Source of the DNA: Fagopyrum homotropicum
Lineage: Eukaryota > Streptophyta > Magnoliopsida > Caryophyllales > Polygonaceae
Assembly (NCBI GenBank): GCA_033239125.1
Contig: BSWB01000003.1
Coordinates: 38,331,001-38,395,000, forward strand
Direction of reading: 5' to 3'
DNA: 64,000 nucleotides
Below the pieces are notes generated by a model. The model saw nothing but the letters and a program-made list of their open reading frames with translations, was not told the origin of the DNA and made no database searches. A program made the position numbers and the translations under genes. This document shows positions 10,247 to 22,904 of the stretch, piece by piece (positions within the stretch are counted from its first letter, which is position 1; each line of letters starts with the position of its first letter).

Positions 10247-13200
10247 GGAAGATGAACGGGTCAATGAGATAATGCATCGTTTACCGGGAGCTGAATAAGG
10301 TGACAATTAAGAACACGTTTCCACTGCCTCGCTTTGATGAATTGTTAGACCATCTGCAGGGAGCGAACGTGTTCTCTTGGATTTACTTGAGGTTAGGATA
10401 TCACCAACTTAGGGTCAGATATCACAATGTGCCGAAGACAGCGTTTCGGACGAGGTACGACCACTACGAGTTCGTAGTGATGCCATTCGGATTGACGAAT
10501 GGGCCAGTCGTGTTCATGGAGTTGATGAATGGCATCTTCATCGAATTTTTGGACCAGTTTGTGGTGGTATTTATTGACGACATCCTAGTATACTCTCGGA
10601 GTACAGAGGAGCATGTCGGTCATCTGAGGACGGTGCTCAAAGTTCTTCAAGATAGAATATTGTATGCTAAGTTCTGTAAGTGTGAGTTCTGGATGTCCGA
10701 GGTTGCATTCTTGGGTCACGTAGTGACTGCTGAGGGGATCAAGGTTGATCTGGCCAAGATTGAGTTTGTATCTACTTGGCCGCCTTTGAGGAATGTCAAG
10801 GAGGTACGGAATTTCATGGGGTTAGCCGGATACTGCCGCAGATTCGTAGAGGGGTTTTCAGTGATAGCTCGACCGCTCACTGGCCTTATAAGGAAGACTG
10901 TCTGGTTTGCATGTTGGAGCAATGTCAACACAACTTTGAAGAGCTGAAGAGGAGGCTTACTTCTGCTCCTATTTTGACACAGTCCGAGGGAGTAGAGGAT
11001 TTTGTAGTCTACAGCGATGCATCCAAGATGGGCTTGGGGTGCGTGCTGATGCAGCGAGGTAGAGTCATAGCGTATGCATCGAGATAGTTGAAGATCTACA
11101 AGGAGAACTACCCGACTCATGACCTTGAATTGACCGCGGTAGTTCATGCCCTGAAGATTTGGCGTCAATACCTTTATGAGGCGACGTCTCAAATATTCAC
11201 TGATCATAAGAGCCTTAAGTATATATTCACTCGGCGGGAGTTGAATAACCGGCAGAGGAGATGGTTGGAGCTGATTAAGGATTTCGACTTGGAGATAATG
11301 TATCATCCGGGCAAGGCAAACGTAGTCGCAGACGCCCTTAGCCGGAAGACGCCTTGGGAGAAGGCGATAGCGAGGGTGACCGCTCAACCACAGTTGCAGA
11401 GAGACCTAGCTGGGTTGGAATTAGACATCCAATTTCTGGACATAGATGGTCATTTGGCTACCCTAGAGCTGTTACCTGATCTGTTGGGGGAGATACGACA
11501 TAAACAAGAGAGCAGCCCTACATTGTCGAGGATCCGAGACCGGATGTCTCGAGGTGAGGCACCACAATTTCAGGTGGGTGCCGATGGAGTACTACGATGC
11601 CACGAGCTCGTGTGTGTACCGGAAAGGGTTTGGCTTGAAAAGACGGCTTTCTCCAATGTATAAATTTCTTTTAGATAGGACCTATAGATATCCGCCTACC
11701 TGTGGTAGAAAATAGTATTAAATACTTCGTCTTTCGATTGGAACTTCAGAGCGTACTGCCTTGCCATAGTAGCGAGTCTATTTATAGTCGCGATTGTTGT
11801 CATAGTCAACAAGGTACGTTTCTAGGAAAAAACTTCGAATTGGGAGGGAGTTGGTTGTTGGGTTATTAGGTCTTCGGCTTGCCTTCTCCCCAAGGCCTCC
11901 TCGGTCTTCTTGGACTTGGTTTATGCTTGATTCCACTCGAACTGCTAATGTAGGGTTTTTAAGGATAATGGCACCGGCACACTATTCATCTAAATAAGTT
12001 ATCTTTCGTCTTCTGATAGTTCTGACTTGCAAAGTTAACTCCGAAAAAGGCCGACCGAGAGTTGAGGTACATGATTCTAGAGGAGGCACACTCTACCCTT
12101 TAATCCGTACACCCAGGTGCGAGTAAGATGTACTAGGATGTTAGACGTTCATACTGGTGGGGCGGGATGAAGCCCGACGTGGCCAGATACATGTCCTAGT
12201 GTGCGATCTATCAGCAGGTCAAGATCGAACACCGTAGGTCTAGAGGAGAGCTCCACCCATTACCAAGTCCTTAGTAGAAATGGGAGGACATCTCCATGTA
12301 TTTTGTTACCGGTCTTAGGCCGAGCAGAGGTTATGACGCCATCTGGGTGATAGCGAACTGCTTGACCAAGACAACACATTATGTTCCCATCAAGTAAACG
12401 TGGCTGGTGAGTAAATTAGCTGAGGAGTTCACTAGGCAGATAGTGAGACTCCACAGGGTACCGAGAACCATCGTCTCGGACAGAGATGGTTAGTTTACCT
12501 CCAGGTTTTGGCATCAAATGCATGCCGCCTTGTGTACTAGTCTACACTTCACGACAACATATCATCCGAAGAAGGACGGACAGTCGGAGAGGACTATCCA
12601 GACTTTAGAGGATATATTGAGAGCATGTGTGATGGATTGGGGTCAGGTGTGGCCCGATCACGACCCTCTGATAGAGTTCTCTTATAATAACAATTGGCAT
12701 GCGTCGATAGGGATGGCTCCATATGAGGCTTTGTACGGACGGAAGTGCCCTAAACAACTTTATTGTGAGGAGCCAAGTAGCGATAGCACAGTCTTACCAT
12801 AGCAGGTGCTTGATGATATGGCTCGAATGGCCTTAATATGGGAGCGGACGTTGGCAGCGCAGAGCCGCTATAAGTCCTATGCGGAAAAGAGATGCTGACC
12901 CTTGGAGTTCAGAGTTGGGACTTAGGTTTGGTCGCGGGTATCACCGACACAGGGCGTCCCGATGTTTCGCAATCAAAGGGGAAGTTAAGTCCCCGGTATG
13001 TTGGACCATTCGAGATCTTAGAGCGAGTCGGGGAGGTGGCGTATCGACTAGCCTTACCACCGAGACTGGAGGGAGTTCACCCTATCTTTTACGTGTCTCA
13101 ATTGAGGGAGTACATACCGGAGCCGATACACGTCATCAACTATGAGGATTTTGTAGTTGATCCAGACCACACCTTTGTGGAGCATCCGGTAGCAGTCTTC

Positions 13201-13323
13201 AAGAAGAGTACAAGGCGATTACGCTCCAAGGACATACCAATGATGCGAGTTCAATGGTTGAGACGAGGAGCTGACGAGGCTACTTGGGAGACAAAGGATA
13301 GTATCCGGAGGAACTATACATGA
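10247..13323 (+). pseudogene. pol: B pol: RT, RNase H, integrase, chromodomain (decayed)
   Basis: RT fragment 10300-10947 contains VVFIDDILVYS. A frameshift near 10905 leads to 10776-11087 with RNase H (YSDASKMGLGCVLMQ). A TAG at 11085-11087, where related element F2 has CAG, is followed in the same frame by 11088-11663. Integrase is then degraded: an unrelated block interrupts it at about 11620-12045, and the core is full of stops up to 12518-12802 (DGQSERTIQTLED). The C-terminus 12892-13323 is open again and encodes the integrase C-terminal domain and chromodomain (PVAVFKKSTRRLRSKDIP ... ATWETKDSIRRNY). The family function is reverse transcription and chromatin-guided integration, but this copy is inactive. 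Confidence 0.88.
11620..12045. other. Unidentified insertion of about 430 bp in B integrase
   Basis: Homology to the F pol gene stops after the codons for VCVP (about 11617) and resumes near 12046 at the region of the ELR..I..EAH block. The intervening sequence has no ORF, no clear terminal inverted repeats and no obvious target duplication. Its origin is unknown, and the ends are approximate. Confidence 0.45.
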
Positions 13324-13536
13324 GTTCTGGGATGAGTTATCCATCAAGAGAGGAACATCGGGTTAGTTTCGGACCCGGTTTTTATTATGTGTTGTCTTGC
13401 GTATGTTATGATGTGTGATGACTATATAGACGTATGTTTTATGAGTTGTGGACCAAGTTGCGACTTCCGCGTAGTGACGCTTTGAGGATCGTTGGGTCTA
13501 AGTTTTGGGATGAAACTTGTTTTTAGGGGCTGATGA
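13324..13536 (+). other. B 3' untranslated region and polypurine tract
   Basis: Noncoding DNA between the chromodomain stop and the LTR. It ends in a GATGAAACTTG block, then TTTTTAGGGG just before the LTR. The same arrangement precedes the LTRs of E and F. Confidence 0.65.
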
Positions 13537-15373
13537 TGTAACACCCAGTTTCTTTCGGAGGCTCTTTACGATAGACCACGGGTAGAAAATCCGTGGGGGC
13601 GGCCGCAAAGTGCCGCATGTGTGGTGACATCGCCCGTGGGGGCGGCCACTGGTTTCCGCAGGGGCGGTAAAGTAGTGGTCCGCGTCGTTTTGCTTCCTAA
13701 CCGCCGACGGTTACAAACCCTACCACTTTTATTATTTCTGAAACCCTACCATTCTTCTTCCCCTCTTTTGAACCCTGCCGTCTTGTTGGAGCCTTCACCC
13801 TTGGAGATTTACGTAGGTGAGATCTTCCTCCTTCCTTTCTTCTTAGTTGTTGTTCTTCTTCCTCCCTTCATCTTTCCCTCTTCCAGTTTCCGTCACAACA
13901 ACGTGGTGTTGTTTCCCTTCACCGGTCTGCAGCAAGTACCCTGGGTGAGGCCGTTCGTTTGGATTCCGGAAGAAAACCTTATTTCCTTGATTCCGCTGAT
14001 AAGGAGGGCTAAGTCTTCCTTCCTTTCCGTTCCTTTTTTCACCAAGAGGCCACATGATGGTCTGATTGAATGGACTTGTATAGATCTACAATGGGTTGCA
14101 GGAAATGGTGGAGATAGAATATCGATTGAAGAAGAGAAGAAGGAGTTCGCTGTCACTAGTGCAACCCCCGCGCCTGCACTCCCCCCTAACCGGACCTCAC
14201 CGCCCCTGCGGGTCACTCTTTCCACGAGTGCGGTTGTTGTGTCCTTGCCGCCCCTGCGCCCTTCACCACTATGGCTACGGTTTTCCTCCAGTGAGACACT
14301 TAAATCGTTCTTCCAACTTAAGTGTGTTCTTGTGGTATATCTTCTTAACTTCCTTGTACCCCTTTGAATATGTTTTAGTATCATGATAGGTGGTCTAGCA
14401 AATCTTGAGCAAATCCCATGTAGTGGGCTAGTTTTAGATGTTTTCTGAGTTGCGTTGAGATGGCTTTAGATAGGAAATTGCTTGGATGCAGTTTCATATG
14501 GTTGTGATGTGGTTGTAACACATTGCCTTGATTTATATCAGACTTTTAGGAGAGAGTTCAGATCAAATTGTGCTAATAGATGAGAATAGTCAATTCCTAG
14601 TAAAGTCCGTACGACTTACTTAGCTTTCTATGAGATAGCGGCTGATGCTTGAGTAGTGTAAGTTGTTATGTTGTGATCTTTTATATCATACATATACCAA
14701 CATATATATTGGCCCACGAGTAACGAGCGGTGGTCACTTGTCCAGTTCTCCCAAGGGAGTGTGGGAGGTGCTTCGTGATGGAACCAGATTAGTATATACG
14801 GGGAGGGTACCGATCCACTCCATATGGTATATGGTTCGGTGCGCCGAACCACTCCGGCTGGATAAAAGTCCGAAGGCGAGAGTCTGAGACTTCTCGTGCC
14901 ACACTTATAATTGAAAAAGGTGAATGACTTTAATGAAGATAATAATAACGGAGTTTTTGTGATAGCATGATCGTTGTTTCTTTTTCTTATATGTCTTTGT
15001 GCTTTAGCATGCTCCTCTATTTTATAGTTAGCTAACAATTTGTACGTATTGATAGATGTTGTGCAGGATAGGGAAGCTGCCGAGTGAATTGGAGGAGGTG
15101 GTCAGTCGGGGTTTCCGTACGTGTAGGACGGGTGTGGTTTTACTTGTTATGTTTAGTAGACTCTGTTAGTTTATCCACGGATTTCTGTTATGTTTTGTAC
15201 CTCGGTTGAGAGTCGGATTCCTTATTTGACATTGCATACTATGATATTGGATCTCTATCTTTTATTTTGTATGACTTGTTGAAGATCCGGTAATATTGTT
15301 GTCGAGCTAGGGTCGGGACCCATTGTGAGGTCCTAGCCCGTAGCACCCCTAGTCTGAGATTTGGGGTGTTACA
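13537..15373 (+). repeat. B 3' LTR (about 1.84 kb)
   Basis: Starts TGTAACACCC and ends GGGGTGTTACA, perfect inverted ends of about 10 bp. It includes a GC-rich block near 13560-13700. The 248-codon ORF inside it (13621-14367) is Pro/Leu-rich, has no recognisable domain and is not called. The LTR end abuts another LTR remnant without a primer-binding site, so it is the 3' LTR of B. Confidence 0.85.
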
Positions 15374-15947
15374 ATAACTGGGCGGTGACCACTTGTCCAG
15401 TTCTACAAGAGACTGGGAGGTGCTATGCGACTATTCCAACAGGTACACGGTGAGATACATCAGATCTATTCCGGTTGGTACAAGGGGACAGAAGCGAGAG
15501 CGGGAGACTCTTGTGCCACAAACCTAATTGAATTAGTAATGGAATTAATGCAATGAAAGATAATAATCAGACTTGTATGCAAGCACGTTATGGATCTCTT
15601 TTACCTTACGTGTATTTGTGCCTTTATTGTTTTCTAATACTTAAAAATGTTAGCTAACGGTTTTATACCGTCTTGTAGATGTCCTGCGGGTTCGGGATGT
15701 TGGTGATGGGTTTGTTAATATTGTTGTTGTCAATTTTGCAACATTGTTGTTATTTTTTGTAAGAAATCGGTTGGAGTCCTTCCCTTGTTTCTTTTGGATC
15801 ATGTTTAAATTGCATTAAAGACTATTTTCGGTTTACTATTGTGTCTTGTTGTAAGATCTGGTGAAATTGTTGTCAGACTAAGGGTCGGGACCCATTGTGA
15901 GGCCTTAGCTCGTGGTATCCCGAGTCTTGCGGATTCGGGATCTTACA
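15374..15947 (+). repeat. LTR remnant C, right part of a Tekay-type LTR
   Basis: Resembles the distal part of the B and F LTRs (the GACTGGGAGGT...GTACA block, then GGTCGGGACCCATTGTGAGG) and ends GATCTTACA. No PBS follows, so it is a 3' or solo LTR. B appears to have inserted within it. Confidence 0.75.
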
Positions 15948-16423
15948 TTGTAGTCATTCGGGTTCTAGAATGGTTTACATTTATTGCTATCTATCAATTA
16001 ACCTTTATCATCCTCATATTTGATTCCGAATATCATAAATAGTTGTTCGTCTTCTATTTCTTTACTTATAAACTGTATTTATGAGATAATCATGACAATT
16101 CCTAGAGACCCCTTAGATGAATGATCCTATCTTAGTCTAGGATTTTGCTTTGATTCGATATTTGGCCATTCCCTTAATGTACTCTTGTGTTTTACCTACA
16201 TTATAACTCGGTCGATTCCTCTAGGTCGTGTGACCTCTTCCCATTGTTTTTTCTTTCTACTTTCCTTTTGTGATATGTCAAATTTACAAATTAGTTGTTT
16301 TCTTATTTGCTTAATTTTTATTGAAAGAATTTGGTGAAATAGAGTCTTTTTTATGGGTCTTTGTTTTGTATACCCCTCTAATTTTTACACTATAATTGAC
16401 TTACCACTATTACTCTATCACAG
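15948..16423. other. AT-rich intergenic DNA, nothing recognised
   Basis: No ORF, LTR or repeat that I can support. It is presumably the flank in which LTR C lies. Confidence 0.5.
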
Positions 16424-16504
16424 GTACATTTACCAAATGTGTTTATTCTATGAGTCTATTTAATAGATCAATATTTGTAAAAGGCCTCGTTAGTGAATTT
16501 GTCC
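16424..16504 (+). repeat. Left arm of an 81-bp inverted repeat
   Basis: Reads TAATAGATCAATATTTG and AAAAGGCCTCGTTAGTGAAT near its inner end. The reverse complement of 19340-19420 matches it at roughly 80% by eye, with a long near-perfect inner stretch. The two arms enclose 3.0 kb. Confidence 0.6.
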
Positions 16505-17893
<1,389 letters not shown>

Positions 17894-18420
17894 GGGTGCT
17901 GTTCAGGTAAGGCACATTATTCCGGTACGGCCGAACGTACGGCCGACACGTGTCCCGGAATTTTTTTTTTTTTTCTTCCAGAAACGAGTGAAAGTAATAG
18001 TTCAAAATTTATTAAGGAATAGTTCATAACTTATAAAAGGATAGTTCATGAATTATAATAGAATAGTTCATAGTGCAAAATTTATAAAGGATAGTGCATA
18101 ACTTATAAAATGATAGTTCATGAATTACAATTGAATAGTTCATAACATATAAACGATTAATTTATAAATAATTTGATATAATATATTAAAAAGTAATAGT
18201 TCATAGATTATATGGGAATAGTTCAAAGTTTATAGGAGAATAGTGCATAAATTATAACATGGTAGTTCAAACAAAATTTCATTCGTTTCTGGAAAAAAAA
18301 AAAAAAAGAAAAAAAAAACATTCGTTTTCGAAAGGGAAAAAAAATCGGGACACGTGTCGGCCGTACGTTCGGCCGCACTGCCGTACCGCATTAATTGAAT
18401 CATACCTGAACAAAAGCCAC
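17894..18420. mobile_element. MITE-like non-autonomous DNA transposon (527 bp)
   Basis: Flanked by the 8-bp direct repeat AATTTATA. The terminal inverted repeats share GTTCAGGT near the ends and contain 29 bases of perfect inverted identity (17929-17957 against 18346-18374) that include ACACGTGTCCCG. Inside these lie T- and A-tracts in inverted order and then inverted TTCCAGAAACGA. The interior has no ORF but has about ten degenerate repeats of a type like GATAGTTCATAACTTATAAA. An 8-bp duplication suggests hAT; the long inverted repeats and a possible ninth duplicated base would also fit Mutator. The superfamily is left open. Confidence 0.8.
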
Positions 18421-18428
18421 AATTTATA

Positions 18429-19339
18429 TGTCTAATAATTTTTAGTTAAATAATTTATGCTATATTTAAATAATTTTTAATTGATCCCAATTGTGAATTT
18501 TTCTTACTTTTTACCCAAAAAACTCTTATCATTTCTTATATATAATTTTTAGGTGAACATAGTTAGATGTTTATCAATCATAAAAAATCTTTAACACATA
18601 TTTGATTTATTAATTTTATGAATAATTAAAAGTTTAATATAAAAGTTTGAAGTGTAATCATTATTTGTAATGTTAATGAAACAATATAAGTTTCCATGTT
18701 AAGGGTTTTAATTATTTGAATGTAGATTAGATTATTTGACATTTATGAGGAAGTTGGTTTAGAAGAAAAAGAGTCTCACCTAATATATCTAAATGTAACA
18801 TAATATTAAAAAGTTGTTGACTTTAAGGTTGGTGTGTAGGCCATCGAATTACATTGATAGAAAGAAGACGGTAAGGGTCTAACATTTGGTGACGTACGTA
18901 AAGACTTGGTTTCATTTTGTACATATGAATATTTGAGTAGCTATGCAGTGAACCTCTGACGGACCTGCCCTTTTATGTCTTATCTAATTCTTTCATTTTC
19001 ATGATTATTTTGAAACTTTCAAATGTCAATGCCAACATGAATCCAACATCTATCTCCAATTTCATCTATCTCTCAAAATTAATCATACTAAAAAACAACT
19101 AAGGTCGATTAAAGGGCAATTAATTAGGAGATGGAGAAGATCTTCAATATGATATTTGAAATAAGTACAATTCATAATCACTTCAGTTTTTTCTTCGTCA
19201 AGTTTTGAATTTGTGGCAAGCCAATTTCCATATGAAGTTTTCTAATTTTTGGAACTGTGTTTGATTTTCAAATCTATTAAGTAATTAAAACTATTACTCC
19301 TTTTCAAGTAATTGAGTAAATTAATTATTAATTTGATAA
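18429..19339. other. AT-rich DNA, nothing recognised
   Basis: No supported gene or element. It lies between the MITE and the right inverted-repeat arm. Confidence 0.5.
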
Positions 19340-19420
19340 GGTCAAATTCACTAAGTAGGCCTTTTACAAATATTAATCTATTAAGTAGGCCCACAACATA
19401 AACATATTTAGCAAATATAT
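19340..19420 (-). repeat. Right arm of the 81-bp inverted repeat
   Basis: Reverse complement of the 16424-16504 arm. Short ORFs across the two arms translate to similar peptides (both contain IFVKGL and SEF), a by-product of the repeat. Confidence 0.6.
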
Positions 19421-19594
19421 CCCTCAAAATTTATTGTTTAAATGGAAACAGAATCTGGGTAATTCTTCTTTCTCTTGACAGTTACGATCAAAATGATAAC
19501 GGAATATCTCATAATTCTTCTACTCTCGCTTTCACAATCTTCTTCTCTCGCTCTCGAAATCTTCTTTTCTTTTATCTGTTGTCATCGCCATCGT

Positions 19595-19747
19595 CATTCT
19601 TCTACTCTCGAAACCACCATAAACGCATACCAGAAATCGTCATTGTCATCGCCAACGTCATTTTTCTACTCTCGAAATCACCATAAACGCATACCAGAAA
19701 TCGCCATTGTCATCGCCATCGCCATTCTTCTACTCTCGAAATACTAG
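19595..19747 (+). repeat. 64-bp tandem repeat, about 2.4 copies
   Basis: Units start at 19595, 19659 and 19723 with CATTCTTCTACTCTCG. They underlie a 90-codon ORF (19475-19747) that is low-complexity and not called as a gene. Confidence 0.8.
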
Positions 19748-19765
19748 AAATCACCAGAAATCAAC

Positions 19766-19767
<2 letters not shown>

Positions 19768-19806
<39 letters not shown>
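19768..19806. repeat. (CT)n microsatellite
   Basis: About 19 CT units, followed by CATCTTCTTCTC. Confidence 0.95.
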
Positions 19807-19810
<4 letters not shown>

Positions 19811-19829
19811 TTCTTCTCTTTAATTCTGG

Positions 19830-20560
19830 TATTATGTTCGTCATCTTGTAATTTTGGTAACATTATGTACGCCTCATTTCTGGTATGAGACGTGCTCGAT
19901 TTCTAGTACTGTGCATTATCTTTGAATAATTATTTTTCTAGTATTATTTTTTTTGGTATGAATGAGTGTTATATTTCTAGTATTGTTTATTCAATGTGTT
20001 TCTAGTATGTATACGTTTTCAGTTTTAGGTATTGTGCATTATCTTTGAAATATCCTTTTTTTTGGTATGCATGAGAGTTATGTATCTAGTATTGTCTAAT
20101 CAATGTGTTTCTACTATGCTCATTTCTGGTATGTATACATTTCAGTTTCTGGTATTGTGCATTATCTTTGAATAATCTTTTTTCTGGTATTATGTTTTCT
20201 AGTATGCATGAGAGTTATGTGTTTGGTATTGTATAATAAATGTGTTTTTGGTATGCTCATTTCTCAGTTTTATACGTGCTTAGTTTCTAGCATTGTGCAT
20301 TGTCTTTGAATAATCAAGTTTCTGATATTATATATTTTTGGTATGTATAAGTGTTATTTTGTCTAGTATTGTTTTATAAATGTGTTTCTAGTATGCTCAT
20401 TTTTGGTTTCTGACGTGGTTAGTTTCTAGTATTGCGCATTATCTTTGAATAATTATTTTTCTGGTGTTATGTTTTCTGGTATGCATAAGTGTTAGGTTTC
20501 TGATATTGTTAGTGGTGTTGTATTTCTGGTATGCTCATTTCTGGTATGAGACATGCCTTG
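19830..20560 (+). repeat. Minisatellite of 123-139 bp units built on TTTCTGGTAT
   Basis: The phrase GTGCATTATCTTTGAATAAT, or a close form, recurs at 19911, 20034, 20157, 20295 and 20434. TTTCTGGTAT/TTTCTAGTAT variants occur every 20-40 bases within the units. The same decamer reappears between the MULE coding fragments (21780-21900, 22190-22290, 22740-22900), linking the array to that element. Confidence 0.75.
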
Positions 20561-20639
20561 CTTGTGGTGTTGTGCATGCTTTTGTTTTTTTATATGCTTA
20601 TGGTATTTACTGTACTTGTGAGGCATGACTCCTATTCAA

Positions 20640-22730
20640 ATCGTCGTTGATTATGGTGGAGAATGAAAATTTGTGAAAGGTGTATGGAGATATATGGGGT
20701 AAGGTAGCAAGCAAACCCAATACTGTGAGAGATCCTATTATCCTACTAGACATATGAATGTTGACCGCAAAACGTTTTCAAGTGGACCAGACGGTGCATG
20801 ATGTGGAACTTACATACAAGAATATCATAAATGAAGCATTGCAACCGTTTCATATTGAGACGGTAGAAGATTTCGAAGATTTTGTCAAAACTAATAGATC
20901 AAATCAAGTATGCTGGAGTTTGCCAATGTGTGTGAAATCAAAGTCCAAAAATGTCATACCCGAAATTAAAGAAGTTAATGAAGATCATCCATGTTCTGAG
21001 ATTGCTTCCGCTCCTACTATACATTAAATTAAAACAATGAATAATTATGCAATCACTCTTGTTGAAGTTGAAGCAACTAATGGGGTCTTGAGATTGGTCA
21101 AAAGTTCAAGGATAAAAACCATAGTGAAAAATACATAGTATTTACATGTTGTTGCTGAATGTTCACAATAGGAAATAACAAAGTCAAGATAAAGATTGTA
21201 AATGGTGCATGAGGTTCTCTAAATTATGGAAATAGAAAGTGTTTACAATAACAAAGTTATACCAAAGGGCACACTTGTTCAATCCAAACACGAAGAATTA
21301 ATCGCATAATGGTGTCATATCCTGTTATTATCACATATGATCTTAATTTTATATTGTTTTGTTTGTTTCTGGTTTGAATTGGATGAAAATTTTATTGCAT
21401 ATTCAATTTGAAAGTATGCTAATACACACAAATATCCCGATCGTAAGACCATTATTGGTGTCTTGAGAAATGAGTATCGTATAGAAGCTACTTATTGGAA
21501 ATGTTGGAAGGTACAAGAGGATGTGAAAGACAATATAAGAGCAACAAATGAAGAGAACTACACGGGTGTGTTAGTGTACTTACATTGATTGGAAGAGGCT
21601 AATCTAGACACTAGTGTATCGCTTGTGGTGGATGAGGAAAACAAATTCAAATATGTGCTCTTTTTTTTGGACAATCAATCAAAGGGTATGTGGTAATGAG
21701 AAAGATATTGGCTAAGTTCTAATTCTAGTATAAGTTATGCATTTTTTATATTAAGTAATATGTTGATGAGATTCAAGTATTGAGCAATATTAAGTACTTT
21801 TGGTATGCATATGTGGTGAGTTTCTGGCATTACGTAGTTTATATAAGTTTTCTGGTATTGTGCATTTTTAGTATTCTGGTATCTTGGTATTTTTGGTATG
21901 CCTGAAACTAATTGAATGTGTGATTGTTGTTGTTTAAGGTTATTTCAGGAGACCTAACCTTTTTGAAAGGAAGAGGCTAATCTAGGCACTAGTGTATCGC
22001 TTGTTGTGGATGAGGAAAACAAATTTAAATATGTGCTCTCTTTTTTGGACAATCAATCAAAGGGTATGCGGTAATGAGAAAGGTATTGGCTAAGTTCTAA
22101 TTCTGATATAAGTTATGCATTTTTCATATTAAGTAATATGTTGATGAGATTCAAGTATTGAGCAATATTAAGTACTTTTGGTATACATATGTGGTGAGTT
22201 TCTGGCATTGCGTAGTTTATATAAGTTTTCTGGTATTCTGGCATTGTGCATTTTCATTATTCTGGTATCTTGGTATTTTTGGTATGCCCGAAACTAATTG
22301 AATGTGTGATTGTTGTTGTTTGAGGTTATTTCAGGAGACCTAACCTTTTTGAAAGGACGATATGGTGGGGTGTTATTGCTTGCAACAACAAAAGTCACAA
22401 ACCAACAAATATACCAGCTTGCATTTTCTATTGTTGACCGTGAATGTGACGACTCGTGAGATTTCTTCCTCATGAACATACACAAGTTTGTCTCTGAAAC
22501 CGAGGAACAATTGTTTGCATCTGATAGACACATGTCAATAAAGAACGAGATTGCTAAGCACTACACAAAAGTATCGCACGGATGTTGCATGTACCACTTA
22601 AAAGGTAACATCAATAAAATGTCCACCAAGAGTATAGTTCAACAAATGCTCTTATATGCTGCTAAGTGCTACAGTAAGGATAAGTTCCTAGAATTGTTTG
22701 AATATATAAAGTTGATATGTTTATATTAAG
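20640..22730 (+). pseudogene. Mutator-like (MULE) transposase pseudogene
   Basis: Coding scraps in order: 20758-21027 (N-terminal, weak), about 21405-21590 (KTIIGVLRNEYRIEATYWK, then a stop), 21591-21970 and its duplicate, and the core at about 22325-22730. The core reads GDLTFLKGRYGGVLLLATTK, QIYQLAFSIVDRECDDS, a stop, then FASDRHMSIKNEIAKHYTK and HGCCMYHLKGNI. These match the MULE catalytic region (fold around the DGT-type site, SDRH block, HG.C..HL block). A TGA interrupts the Asp-Ser-(Trp) position before DFFL. Noncoding TTTCTGGTAT repeats separate the scraps. No terminal repeats could be assigned. The family cuts and pastes DNA transposons, but this copy is inactive. Confidence 0.72.
21591..22356 (+). 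repeat. Direct duplication of about 380 bp inside the MULE pseudogene
   Basis: 21591-21970 and 21969-22356 both run from GGAAGAGGCTAATCTAG through GTGTATCGCTTGT and GGACAATCAATCAAAGGGTA to GACCTAACCTTTTTGAAAGG. They differ at scattered bases and by a short insertion. The junction overlaps by the shared GG. Confidence 0.85.
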
Positions 22731-22904
22731 CATTATTCTTGTATATATTGTTTCTAGTATGCAATCGTGTTATGTTTTTGGTATTGAGTATGTGGTGGAT
22801 TTCTCGTATGAAGACATGCTCTGTTTCTGGTATTGTGCCTTATGTTTCATTAATCATGATTATGGTATGATTGTTTCTAGTATGCATACATGTTATGTAT
22901 CTAG

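Larger units (their letters stand above)
10247..15373 (+). mobile_element. Tekay/Del-type chromovirus B, 3' part
   Basis: Ty3/gypsy element interrupted by A1. Its sequence resumes inside the RT domain just before the conserved YRELNKVTIKN block and runs through RNase H, integrase and chromodomain to a 3' LTR at 13537-15373. The 5' half lies beyond the window, left of A1. The pol frame is broken by stops, frameshifts and an insertion of about 430 bp, so it is a decayed copy older than A1. Confidence 0.9.

Noticed and set aside
13621..14367. 248-codon ORF inside the B LTR
   Set aside because: Pro/Leu/Ser-rich, overlapped by long ORFs in other frames, no domain, and wholly within an LTR. Probably a composition effect.
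19475..19747. 90-codon ORF with hydrophobic stretches resembling a signal peptide
   Set aside because: Made of the 64-bp tandem repeat and adjoining CT-rich DNA. No start context or homologue could be supported.
20758..21027. Possible separate small host gene
   Set aside because: No start-stop structure with domains. It lies just upstream of MULE coding scraps on the same strand, so it is better read as the degraded transposase N-terminus.
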